NCBI RefSeq assembly: GCF_002563895.1
Contig: NZ_PDJB01000001.1
Location: forward strand, 1,967,501 to 2,031,500
Direction: 5' to 3'
From: Pseudomonas lurida
GTDB lineage: Bacteria > Pseudomonadota > Gammaproteobacteria > Pseudomonadales > Pseudomonadaceae
Length of the DNA stretch: 64,000 nt
Position 1 is the first letter of the stretch. Each line of letters opens with the position of its first letter. The notes under the pieces are model-generated. The model searched no databases. It had not been told where the DNA came from and saw only the letters and a list, made by a program, of their open reading frames with translations. Position numbers and translations under genes: made by a program. Below, in pieces: positions 16,756 through 24,691 of the stretch.

Positions 16756-17964
16756 ATGGAAAATTTGCAAAGTGCAGTGGACACGCTCGTCCATAGTTCC
16801 AACACCCTGTTTATCCTGATCGGTGCGGTCATGGTCCTGGCCATGCACGCAGGCTTTGCGTTCCTGGAAGTCGGTACGGTGCGCCAGAAGAACCAGGTCA
16901 ACGCCTTGTCGAAAATCCTCAGCGACTTCGCCATCTCGACCCTGGCCTATTTCTTTATAGGCTATTGGATCTCCTACGGGGTGAGCTTCATGCAACCGGC
17001 GGCGGTGATCAGTGCCGACCATGGTTACGCTCTGGTGAAGTTTTTCTTCCTGCTGACCTTTGCGGCGGCAATCCCGGCGATCATTTCCGGAGGTATCGCC
17101 GAGCGCGCCCGGTTTGCACCGCAGCTCTGCGCGACGGCACTGATCGTAGCGTTTATCTACCCGTTTTTCGAAGGCATGGTGTGGAACGGCAACTTTGGCC
17201 TGCAGGCCTGGCTGCTCGCGACGTTTGGCGCCAGTTTCCATGATTTCGCCGGCTCGGTGGTGGTCCACGCCATGGGCGGCTGGCTGGCGCTGGCGGCGGT
17301 GTTGTTGCTCGGCCCACGCAACGGGCGTTACCGGGAAGGACGCCTGGTAGCGTTTGCGCCGTCGAGCATTCCGTTCCTGGCATTGGGCTCGTGGATCCTG
17401 ATCGTTGGCTGGTTCGGCTTCAACGTGATGAGCGCGCAGACGTTGAACGGCGTCAGTGGACTGGTGGCGGTCAACTCGCTGATGGCGATGGTGGGTGGCA
17501 CCGTTGCCGCGTTGATCATCGGCCGCAATGACCCAGGCTTCCTGCATAACGGCCCGTTGGCCGGCCTGGTTGCGATCTGCGCCGGTTCCGACCTGATGCA
17601 CCCGGTGGGGGCGCTGGTCACGGGCGCCGTTGCCGGTGGGTTGTTTGTATGGTTTTTCATCGCTGCCCAGGATCGCTGGAAGATCGACGATGTACTCGGT
17701 GTGTGGCCCCTGCATGGCCTGTGCGGCGTGTGGGGCGGCATCGCTTGCGGCATTTTCGGCCAGGCGGCCCTGGGCGGGTTGGGCGGCGTCAGCCTGATCA
17801 GCCAGTTGATCGGCACGGCCCTTGGCGTGCTGGTGGCATTGGTGGGCGGCCTGCTGGTGTACGGCGTGATCAAGCGCGTGCATGGGCTGCGCCTGAGCCA
17901 GGAAGAGGAGTACTACGGCGCGGACCTGTCGATCCACAAGATCGGCGCGGTCAGTCAGGATTGA
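16756..17964 (+). CDS. amt: Ammonium transporter (Amt/MEP family)
   Basis: A 402-residue inner-membrane channel with about 11 transmembrane helices that conducts ammonium/ammonia. The twin histidines of the pore are in FHDFAGSVVVHAMGG and PLHGLCGVWGG, and the N-terminal AFLEVGTVRQKN segment is family-typical. There is no glnK next to it, unlike the canonical glnK-amtB pair, so this may be a second ammonium transporter of the genome. The ATG at 16756 gives a normal first helix; a TTG 39 bases upstream is less likely. Its last 14 bases overlap the convergent antiporter gene. Confidence 0.92.
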   Translation: MENLQSAVDTLVHSSNTLFILIGAVMVLAMHAGFAFLEVGTVRQKNQVNALSKILSDFAISTLAYFFIGYWISYGVSFMQPAAVISADHGYALVKFFFLLTFAAAIPAIISGGIAERARFAPQLCATALIVAFIYPFFEGMVWNGNFGLQAWLLATFGASFHDFAGSVVVHAMGGWLALAAVLLLGPRNGRYREGRLVAFAPSSIPFLALGSWILIVGWFGFNVMSAQTLNGVSGLVAVNSLMAMVGGTVAALIIGRNDPGFLHNGPLAGLVAICAGSDLMHPVGALVTGAVAGGLFVWFFIAAQDRWKIDDVLGVWPLHGLCGVWGGIACGIFGQAALGGLGGVSLISQLIGTALGVLVALVGGLLVYGVIKRVHGLRLSQEEEYYGADLSIHKIGAVSQD

Positions 17965-19687
17965 TCGGCGCTTCGTCCGGTGCGTTCGGGTGTGAGTAAA
18001 AGCCGTGCAGCAGGCGATAGCGGTTCTGCCGCACTTCATCGACTCGCGCCTGTACTTGCTCGTCCGTCAGGCCCAGCAGGATCAAGGCGTGGGAGGCGAG
18101 CATCAGGCTCGATTCCAACAACTCGGGCACCACTTCGCTGGCGCCCGCCGCTTTCAGCTCGGCGAGCTGGCTGTCGTCGCGGGTGCGCACCAAGATCGGC
18201 ACCTCGGCGTTGATCCGGCGCGCCTCTTTGAGCACCGCCAGGGCGACATCGCTGTTGTCCACCGCAACCACCACCAGCCGCGCGCGCTCCACGCCGACCG
18301 CGCTGAGCAGGGCGCCGCGCCGACAGTCGCCGTAATGCACGCTGCTGTCTTCGGTGGCCGCTTCCTGTACCCGTTCAGGGTCGTCATCCAGGGCGATATA
18401 CGCCTGTTGTTCCTTGCGCAGAAAACGCCCGATCGATTGGCCGACGCGTCCATAGCCGCAGATCACCGCGTGCCCGCGTAACTCGGCGTTCAGTGCAGTG
18501 ATTTCTTCCAGCTGCACTTGCTGGTTGGGCTTGCGGTGCAGGCGCAGGGCAATGCCCGGCGCGGCGCGCAATAGCAGTGGCGTCAGTAGCATTGAGCAGA
18601 AGGTGGCCGCGAGCAGCAACCCGTTGAATTCGTCGGGGATCAACCGGCTCTGCTGCATCTGCGCCATCAAGGCAAAACAGAACTCGCCGCCCTGGGCGAG
18701 TGCCAGGCCACTGCGCCAAGCGGTTTCACTGTCACTGCCGCGCAGCCTGACCAGCGCGGCCACCACGCAGCCTTTGACGAGCATGAGTGTCAGGGTGAAG
18801 CCGAGGATCAGCAGGCTATGGCTGACAAACAGTTGCAGGTCGATGAGCATGCCGATGCTGACGAAAAACAGCCCCAGCAAGATGTCGCGAAACGGGCGGA
18901 TATCCGCCTCGATCTGATGGCGGTAGTGGCTTTCTCCCAACAACATGCCGGCCAGGAAAGCCCCGAGGGCAGGGGAGAGCCCCAGCAGGTGGGTGAGCCA
19001 GGCGGTGAGCAACACGATCACCAGTGCCAGCAGCACAAACAGCTCCGCCGAATGGGAGGCGGCGACCTCATGAAACAAGCGCGGCAGCAGCCAGCGACTG
19101 GCGAGCAGCAGCCCTATGAACAGCACCACGGTCTTGCCCAAGGTCAGCGGCAGTGCCCAATACCAGGCTTGTTCGCCGGTGCCAGCAAACACCGGCACCA
19201 GGGTCAGCAGCAACACCGCCACCACATCCTGGAACAGCAATACGCCAATGGCGTTCTGGCCATGGCTGCTGAAGATTTCCCCTAGGCTGGTCAGCTCCTT
19301 GCTGACGATGGCCGTGGATGACAATGCCAGCCCCGCACCCAACAACAGCGCAATACCCGGCGCTACACCCAGGGTCATCAGCAACAGCCCCAGCAGGGCG
19401 GCGCAACCCAACACCTGCAAGCTGCCCAGGCCAAACACCACGCGGCGCAGGGCGAGCATCTTCGTCAGGGAAAACTCCAGGCCCAGGGAGAACAGCAGGA
19501 ACACCACGCCCAGTTCGGCAAGGTCGGGCAGCTCTTCGCTGTCATTCACCCAGTCGAGTGCGGTGGGCCCCACGGCCAGGCCGACGCACAGGTAGCCCAG
19601 CACGGGCGGCAACTGCAGTCGGCGAAACAGCGCAATGACCACCAGGGATGAGGCCAGAATGATCAGCAGGTTGGCAAACACACGCAT
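17951..19687 (-). CDS. CPA2-family monovalent cation/proton antiporter with RCK domain (Kef/YbaL type)
   Basis: A 578-residue protein. Residues 1-380 contain about 12 hydrophobic helices of the Na+/H+ exchanger fold, with LLFSLGLEFS and VLLFQDVVAV motifs. Residues 400-520 form a TrkA-N/RCK domain with the nucleotide-binding GYGRVGQSIG motif, and the tail is short and charged. It likely exports potassium in exchange for protons under nucleotide or redox control. No KefF/KefG accessory gene is adjacent, so glutathione gating is not supported by context. Confidence 0.88.
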   Translation of the reverse strand: MRVFANLLIILASSLVVIALFRRLQLPPVLGYLCVGLAVGPTALDWVNDSEELPDLAELGVVFLLFSLGLEFSLTKMLALRRVVFGLGSLQVLGCAALLGLLLMTLGVAPGIALLLGAGLALSSTAIVSKELTSLGEIFSSHGQNAIGVLLFQDVVAVLLLTLVPVFAGTGEQAWYWALPLTLGKTVVLFIGLLLASRWLLPRLFHEVAASHSAELFVLLALVIVLLTAWLTHLLGLSPALGAFLAGMLLGESHYRHQIEADIRPFRDILLGLFFVSIGMLIDLQLFVSHSLLILGFTLTLMLVKGCVVAALVRLRGSDSETAWRSGLALAQGGEFCFALMAQMQQSRLIPDEFNGLLLAATFCSMLLTPLLLRAAPGIALRLHRKPNQQVQLEEITALNAELRGHAVICGYGRVGQSIGRFLRKEQQAYIALDDDPERVQEAATEDSSVHYGDCRRGALLSAVGVERARLVVVAVDNSDVALAVLKEARRINAEVPILVRTRDDSQLAELKAAGASEVVPELLESSLMLASHALILLGLTDEQVQARVDEVRQNRYRLLHGFYSHPNAPDEAPINPD

Positions 19688-19837
19688 CTCCGTTGCAAGG
19701 GGGCAGGCAAAAAGCCGCGAGAATCGCTGAATCAGTTATAGGCCATGCTGACCTGGGTCAGGGTTTTTGTGAGGGTGGGCTTCACGCCGCCACCGGGCTT
19801 AGAATGTTGGCCTACTTTCTCATCAGGTCCATTCGCC

Positions 19838-20074
19838 ATGCTTCCTGAATGCCAGCTATTGGGCACCCTGGGTTGCCATCTTTGTGAGATTGCCGAAGCC
19901 GAGATCATGCCGCTCGTCGATAACGGGTTGCTCGTTGAACTGGTGGATATTACCGATCCCGAAGACCTGACCGACGTCTACGGCCTGCGGATTCCGGTAC
20001 TGCGCCGGGTGGACACCGGGGCGGAACTGGATTGGCCGTTCGACACACAACAGGTGGTGGCCTTCCTTCGTTGA
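19838..20074 (+). CDS. Glutaredoxin-like small thiol protein (DUF836)
   Basis: A 78-residue thioredoxin-fold protein of the glutaredoxin-2/DUF836 group with a CxxC site in GTLGCHLCEIAE and the cis-proline segment RIPVLRR. The ATG at 19838 begins directly before strand 1; longer reading frames add unrelated sequence. The substrate is unknown. A LexA-type site and an unknown gene follow. Confidence 0.85.
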   Translation: MLPECQLLGTLGCHLCEIAEAEIMPLVDNGLLVELVDITDPEDLTDVYGLRIPVLRRVDTGAELDWPFDTQQVVAFLR

Positions 20075-20110
20075 GCGTTATGCGATGGCAGGTTTCCAAA
20101 TATTAAGTTA

Positions 20111-20126
20111 CTGTATGTTTGTACAG
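20111..20126 (+). promoter_or_regulatory. LexA (SOS) box
   Basis: CTGTATGTTTGTACAG fits the gamma-proteobacterial LexA consensus CTGT-N8-ACAG exactly, with an AT-rich centre. It lies 23 bases upstream of the start of the small gene at 20149, a position where bound LexA would block transcription. Confidence 0.75.
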
Positions 20127-20148
20127 CGATTGAATAGAGGGAACGCCC

Positions 20149-20484
20149 GTGGTGAATGTCGAACAACTGAAAAGCAGCGTCAATCGCATGTCCGCCGACG
20201 TCGTGCGCGATGCGGTGAACGAGCTGCGCCTCGATGGCCTGGTCACGGAAGGCAAGACGCCGTTCAACAAAGTGCATTTCAATACCTGCTTCGCCGAGAT
20301 CGAGGCGCTGTTCCAGCGCGCCGGTTACCACAAGCAATTGGATGTGGTGGGCTACCAGGGCTTGTTGTACGCGCTGTACGATCCGGGCCGCTGGGAAGCG
20401 GTGGATGTGCTGCGTTGGCTCAAGGAATTCACAGACGCCGCCAGTGCCTCGAAGGTCTTGCGGGCGGAGTTGGCCAAGGCCTGA
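20149..20484 (+). CDS. Small LexA-controlled protein of unknown function
   Basis: A 111-residue soluble, mixed-charge, mainly helical protein that I do not recognise with a named domain. There is no signal peptide, membrane segment or cysteine cluster. Conserved-looking features are the SSVNRMSADVVRDAVNEL helix and a central YQGLLYALYDPGRW segment. Translation starts at the first of two GTG codons, with GAGGGAA a few bases upstream. The LexA box just upstream suggests induction by DNA damage; a role in DNA repair or damage response is inferred from that alone. Confidence 0.8.
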   Translation: MVNVEQLKSSVNRMSADVVRDAVNELRLDGLVTEGKTPFNKVHFNTCFAEIEALFQRAGYHKQLDVVGYQGLLYALYDPGRWEAVDVLRWLKEFTDAASASKVLRAELAKA

Positions 20485-20558
20485 TATCCGCCCTAGGCTC
20501 GATCGCGCTCCATGCGGGATAATGCCTGCCTGTTTTTTTCCAGGCTTCGAGCAATTCC

Positions 20559-21449
20559 ATGTCCATATCCGGTTTTTCCGCGTCCCAGCACCAAGCCAGT
20601 ACCTTGTACCTGCCGCCCGGTTCCTGGGCGACGGTGCTCGATTGCCTGTGCGAGCACTTCCCGGCGATTGCCCGTGAACACTGGCTGGACCGCATCGCCC
20701 GCGGCCGGGTGCTGGACATCAACGGCAGCCCGATCAGCCAGGACCTGGCCTACAAGGAAGGCCTGTGCATCTATTACTTTCGCGAAGTGCCCAACGAGAA
20801 AGTCATCCCGGTGCAGGAAACCATCCTGTATGCCGACGAGCACCTGGTGGTGGCCGACAAACCGCATTTCCTGCCCGTGACTCCGGCCGGTGAATACGTC
20901 GAGCAAACCTTGCTGCGCCGCCTGATTCGTCGTCTGGACAATCCGTCGCTGGTGCCCCTGCACCGCATTGACCGGCATACGGCGGGGTTGGTGCTGTTCT
21001 CGGCCAACCCGGCCAGCCGCTCGGCTTATCAGCAACTGTTTCCCACCCGCCAGATCGACAAGTTCTACGAGGCCATCGCGCCCGCCCTGCCACACCTGAC
21101 CTTTCCCCTGGTGCATAAGAGCCGCCTGGTGGATGGCGAGCCGTTCTTCCGCATGCAGGAAGGTCCCGGCGCCAGTAACACCGAAACGGCTGTGGAGGTG
21201 CGGGAACAGCACGGTGATCTGTGGCGATACGGCCTGTTCCCGGTCACTGGCAAGAAGCACCAGCTGCGCGTGCACATGACCGCACTCGGCGCGAGTATCT
21301 GCAACGATCCGTTCTACCCCGACGTGATCAAGGACGCCGTGGACGATTACACCAACCCGCTGAAACTGCTGGCCCAGGGCGTACGTTTTATCGACCCGGT
21401 CACCGGTGTCGAACGCAGCTTCCGCAGCCAGATCACCCTCGACTGGTAA
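20559..21449 (+). CDS. RluA-family RNA pseudouridine synthase
   Basis: A 296-residue cytoplasmic enzyme that isomerises uridine to pseudouridine in RNA. The catalytic aspartate is Asp138 in LHRIDRHTAGLVLFS, and ADKPHFLPV and GKKHQLRVHM are the other family blocks. An S4-like region precedes the core (about residues 20-75). The subfamily differs from RluA, RluC, RluD and TruC, so the target site is not predictable. The ATG at 20559 follows the unknown gene by 74 bases. Confidence 0.9.
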   Translation: MSISGFSASQHQASTLYLPPGSWATVLDCLCEHFPAIAREHWLDRIARGRVLDINGSPISQDLAYKEGLCIYYFREVPNEKVIPVQETILYADEHLVVADKPHFLPVTPAGEYVEQTLLRRLIRRLDNPSLVPLHRIDRHTAGLVLFSANPASRSAYQQLFPTRQIDKFYEAIAPALPHLTFPLVHKSRLVDGEPFFRMQEGPGASNTETAVEVREQHGDLWRYGLFPVTGKKHQLRVHMTALGASICNDPFYPDVIKDAVDDYTNPLKLLAQGVRFIDPVTGVERSFRSQITLDW

Positions 21450-21461
21450 CCCTCAGAAACG

Positions 21462-21488
21462 ACAAGGCCCGCGCGAGGCGGGCCTTGT
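21462..21488. terminator. Bidirectional terminator hairpin
   Basis: An 11-bp GC-rich stem (ACAAGGCCCGC and complement, 5-base loop) lies 13 bases after the pseudouridine synthase stop and 17 bases from the stop of the convergent lipoprotein gene. Confidence 0.7.
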
Positions 21489-21504
21489 GGACAAGCGCTA
21501 AGAC

Positions 21505-21726
21505 TTACAGGTCTTTAACGGTGCGAACCTGATCTTTGTTGATACGGGTGCGCTTGCCGTCAAGTTGTTCGAATTCGTAGAAACCCGAATCTTCGTTGTA
21601 TTTCGGGGTGTCGACGGCCTGGATTTCGCGCCCGTCATTCAGGGTGATCACTGTTGGCGAGGCGCAACCGGCGAGGGTGGCGAGGCCCAGTGCAAGCATG
21701 AGAGCGGCGATGGTCCGTTGAGTCAT
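21505..21726 (-). CDS. YgdI/YgdR-family small lipoprotein
   Basis: A 73-residue lipoprotein. The signal peptide ends in a lipobox LAGC (Cys21), followed by a compact SH3-like domain beginning PTVITLNDGREIQAVD. Family members are abundant small outer-membrane or periplasmic lipoproteins of unclear role. It is a single-gene unit convergent with the pseudouridine synthase gene. Confidence 0.9.
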   Translation of the reverse strand: MTQRTIAALMLALGLATLAGCASPTVITLNDGREIQAVDTPKYNEDSGFYEFEQLDGKRTRINKDQVRTVKDL

Positions 21727-21805
21727 GAGTTCGTCTCCGAGAGAATTCTTTTAAATAGCTGACCTTGTGACGCATACGGCGTCGACAAAGTTCCTTGTGC
21801 GAGGT

Positions 21806-22408
21806 TCATTCTGACACGCCCGACGGCGTCTGTAACAGCTCTGGCGTATTAAGGTTGGCCAGGCGCGGGTCATCCGCCGGGCACTCCAGGCCCACGCCGC
21901 CCAGTTGCAGGAAGATCTTGCGCGGGCTGCGCTCACCGGCGTGCCAGGCGCTTTGCACTGCGTCCCGCAGGGCGGTCGGGACGCTGCAGATCAGCGGTTC
22001 CCAGAACTGGCCATGGCGTACCATCACCGGTTGTCGCGGGTGGCGCCGCGCGGTCTCGCGCAGGTTGGCGAGCAGGTCGGCGTCGATCTGCGGCACATCG
22101 CACGGCAATACCAACAGGTGCGCGTGGCGCGCGACGTCGAGCCCGGCGCGGATGCCTGCGAGTGGGCCTGGAAAGTCCGGACTGTCGTCGCTGACCAGTT
22201 GGTCGGCATACGGCGCGTACCGGTCATGGTTGCGGTTGCACGAGATGATCAAATCGTCTGTGAGCGGGCGCACCAGGCGCTGCAAGTGCGCGATCAAGGG
22301 CAGGCCACGCCAGTCGAGCAAGCCTTTGTCCTGGCCGCCCATGCGCTGGCCGCGCCCCCCGGACAGCAGCAGAATCGAGCAGGGCAGGGGTGAAGAATCA
22401 ATCGACAT
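21806..22408 (-). CDS. mobA: Molybdenum cofactor guanylyltransferase
   Basis: A 200-residue enzyme that attaches GMP to molybdopterin to form the guanine dinucleotide cofactor. The nucleotide-binding start [18 protein letters not shown] and the metal-binding LPCDVPQID segment are diagnostic. The ATG at 22408 gives the correct length. It diverges from moaB-moeA by 76 bases, putting three cofactor genes together. Confidence 0.94.
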   Translation of the reverse strand: MSIDSSPLPCSILLLSGGRGQRMGGQDKGLLDWRGLPLIAHLQRLVRPLTDDLIISCNRNHDRYAPYADQLVSDDSPDFPGPLAGIRAGLDVARHAHLLVLPCDVPQIDADLLANLRETARRHPRQPVMVRHGQFWEPLICSVPTALRDAVQSAWHAGERSPRKIFLQLGGVGLECPADDPRLANLNTPELLQTPSGVSE

Positions 22409-22484
22409 GGCGGTTCCGCTGCGGCAGGTAAATAGGGGCCTGTGATATAACATCGGGCTGTTCCTTCGACAACCGGACCGTGCC

Positions 22485-23024
22485 ATGAAAGCCAAGGCAG
22501 ATGCGCCCTTCGTACCCCTGAATATTGCTGTATTGACCGTCAGCGACACCCGCACCCTCGAAACCGATACCTCCGGGCAGGTCTTCGTCGACCGCCTCAC
22601 TGCCGCCGGCCACAACCTGGCCGAGCGCGTGCTGCTCAAGGACGACCTCTACAAGATCCGCGCCCAGGTTGCCCACTGGATCGCCGAAGACGTGGTGCAA
22701 GTGGTGCTCATCACTGGCGGCACCGGCTTTACCGGCCGCGACAGCACGCCCGAGGCCGTGAGCTGCCTGCTCGACAAACAGGTCGACGGCTTTGGCGAAC
22801 TGTTCCGCCAGATCTCCGTGGCCGATATCGGCACCTCCACCGTGCAGTCCCGCGCCTTGGCCGGCCTGGCCAATGGCACCCTGGTGTGTTGCCTGCCGGG
22901 TTCCACCAATGCGGTGCGCACCGGCTGGGACGGCATCCTCGCCGAACAATTGGACAACCGTCATCGCCCGTGCAATTTCGTGCCGCACCTGAAACAGGCC
23001 GAGCCTTGTGAATCCCGTGGGTAA
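22485..23024 (+). CDS. moaB: Molybdenum cofactor biosynthesis protein B
   Basis: A 179-residue MoaB/MogA-fold protein that adenylates molybdopterin before metal insertion. It has [15 protein letters not shown] and [15 protein letters not shown], the nucleotide and pterin-binding motifs of the family. The length is typical. Its 3' end overlaps moeA by 17 bases, so the two are translationally coupled. Confidence 0.94.
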   Translation: MKAKADAPFVPLNIAVLTVSDTRTLETDTSGQVFVDRLTAAGHNLAERVLLKDDLYKIRAQVAHWIAEDVVQVVLITGGTGFTGRDSTPEAVSCLLDKQVDGFGELFRQISVADIGTSTVQSRALAGLANGTLVCCLPGSTNAVRTGWDGILAEQLDNRHRPCNFVPHLKQAEPCESRG

Positions 23025-24234
23025 GCCCGGCAAGACCGGTGCCCTGATGCCGGTGGAACACGCACTGCAACAGCTGTTGGCCATGGCCGAAGCCGCGCCG
23101 ATCCGCGAGCAGCAAACCTTGCCCCTGGCGGACTGCGATGGGCGTGTCCTGGCTCAAGACCTGGTCTCCACCCTCGACCTGCCGCCGTGGCCGAACAGCG
23201 CCATGGACGGTTACGCCGTGCGCCTGGCGGACTGGACCGGTGAACCGCTGGTGGTCAGCCAACGCATCTTCGCGGGCCAGGCGCCGCAGCCCTTGGCCGC
23301 TGGCACCTGCGCGCGCATCTTCACCGGTGCACCGGTACCCGAAGGTGCCGACTGTGTGGAGATGCAGGAAAACGCCGTGGTCCACGCCGATGAGCGCGTG
23401 AGCTTCACCGAACCCCTGCACCTGGGCCAGAACATCCGCCCCCAAGGGCAGGAAACCACGGTCGGCGAGCGGGTGCTGACGGCCGGCACGCGCCTGGGTC
23501 CGATTGAACTGGGCCTGGCCGCGTCCCTCGGCCATGACGGCCTGGCCGTGATCCGCCGCCCACGCGTGGCCGTGCTGTCCACTGGCGACGAGTTGGTCGA
23601 ACCCGGTTTGCCGCTGGGGCCGGGCCAGATCTACAACAGCAACCGTCGGGTGCTGTGTGCCTGGCTCAGCCGCATGGGCTGTGAAGTGATCGATGCCGGC
23701 ATTCTCCCGGATGACCTGGAGAAAACCCGTGCGCAACTGGCGAGCCTGGGCAGTGTCGACCTGATTCTGTCGACAGGCGGTGTGTCGGTGGGCGAGGCGG
23801 ATTTCCTCGGCATCGCCCTGCGTGAAGAGGGTGAGTTGGCGTTGTGGAAACTGGCGATCAAACCCGGCAAGCCGCTGACCTTTGGCCACTTCCGTGGCGT
23901 GCCGGTGATCGGCCTGCCGGGCAACCCGGCCTCGACGCTGGTGACGTTCGCGCTATTGGCACGCCCTTATCTGCTGCGCCGCCAGGGCGTGCTGGACGTC
24001 GAGCCGCTGCGTTTTGAAGTGCCGGTGGGGTTCACCTGGCCCAAGCCGGGCAACCGCCGCGAGTACCTGCGCGGGCGTATCGAGCAGGGCAAGGCGATCA
24101 TCTACCGCAACCAGAGCTCCGGCGTGCTGCGCAGCGCGGCGTGGGCGCAAGGGTTTGTGGAGGTGCTGGAGGGCACGACGCTGGAGATTGGCGATACCGT
24201 CAACTTCATCCCGCTGAGTGAAGTCCTGAACTGA
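23008..24234 (+). CDS. moeA: Molybdopterin molybdenumtransferase
   Basis: A 408-residue MoeA that inserts molybdate into adenylated molybdopterin. Visible motifs are PNSAMDGYA, RIFTGAPVPEGADCV, STGDELVEPG, STGGVSVGEADF and PGKPLTFG. The GTG start lies inside the end of moaB; an ATG at 23047 would remove 13 residues. Followed by a REP pair that can act as transcription end. Confidence 0.95.
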   Translation: MNPVGKPGKTGALMPVEHALQQLLAMAEAAPIREQQTLPLADCDGRVLAQDLVSTLDLPPWPNSAMDGYAVRLADWTGEPLVVSQRIFAGQAPQPLAAGTCARIFTGAPVPEGADCVEMQENAVVHADERVSFTEPLHLGQNIRPQGQETTVGERVLTAGTRLGPIELGLAASLGHDGLAVIRRPRVAVLSTGDELVEPGLPLGPGQIYNSNRRVLCAWLSRMGCEVIDAGILPDDLEKTRAQLASLGSVDLILSTGGVSVGEADFLGIALREEGELALWKLAIKPGKPLTFGHFRGVPVIGLPGNPASTLVTFALLARPYLLRRQGVLDVEPLRFEVPVGFTWPKPGNRREYLRGRIEQGKAIIYRNQSSGVLRSAAWAQGFVEVLEGTTLEIGDTVNFIPLSEVLN

Positions 24235-24249
24235 ACACAGATCAAAAAT

Positions 24250-24337
24250 GTGGGAGCGGGCTTGCTCGCGAATGCGGTGTTTCAGCCACTAAATGCGCTG
24301 ACTGATCCACCGCTTTCGCGAGCAAGCCCGCTCCCAC
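24250..24337. repeat. REP pair (inward-facing, REPIN-like)
   Basis: Two 21-base REP sequences, GTGGGAGCGGGCTTGCTCGCG and its exact reverse complement, face each other across 46 bases. This is the standard palindromic-pair form in P. fluorescens genomes. It lies between the converging moeA and FlhB-tail-like genes. Confidence 0.9.
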
Positions 24338-24361
24338 TGTTAGTTTTGTGTTGTCGGTGAG

Positions 24362-24691
24362 TCAGTAGTCATCCCCACGCTCCGTCACATCCCTCTCCAC
24401 CGGCCCTGCATTCGGGTCATAGCCCACCGGGAACTTGCCCTTCAACGTCCACGCAAACGCGATGATCTCGGCAACCGTGCGGTACAACTCCTCCGGAATA
24501 CTGTCCCCCAGCTCCATGCGCGCCAACAGCTTCACCAGCTCGGCGTTTTCGTAGATGGGCACTTCATTCTCGCGCGCCAGCTTGAGGATGGCTTCGGCCA
24601 GGGCATCATCGCCCTTGGCCGTCAGGGTCGGTGCCTGCTGGCCGTCGTACTTGAGGGCAATGGCCTGGCGCGGTGGCGTGGGGTTCTTCAT
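24362..24691 (-). CDS. FlhB C-terminal-domain-like protein
   Basis: A 109-residue protein matching only the cytoplasmic tail of FlhB/YscU export-switch proteins (AIALKYDGQQAPTLTAKGDD..., VPIYENAELVKLL, IPEELYRTVAEIIAF). It lacks the transmembrane part and the NPTH autocleavage sequence. Such FlhX-like proteins are known to substitute partly for FlhB_C. Its start overlaps the stop of the FliK-like gene (ATGA), linking two export-specificity-switch homologues in one unit. Confidence 0.85.
   Translation of the reverse strand: MKNPTPPRQAIALKYDGQQAPTLTAKGDDALAEAILKLARENEVPIYENAELVKLLARMELGDSIPEELYRTVAEIIAFAWTLKGKFPVGYDPNAGPVERDVTERGDDY

Noticed and set aside
16687..18039. 450-residue open frame opposite amt
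   Set aside because: Low-complexity Gln/Arg/His content, covered by the transporter gene with all its motifs.
24250..24337. CRISPR or attachment site
   Set aside because: The repeats are inverted REP pairs scattered over the window, not regularly spaced direct repeats with spacers.
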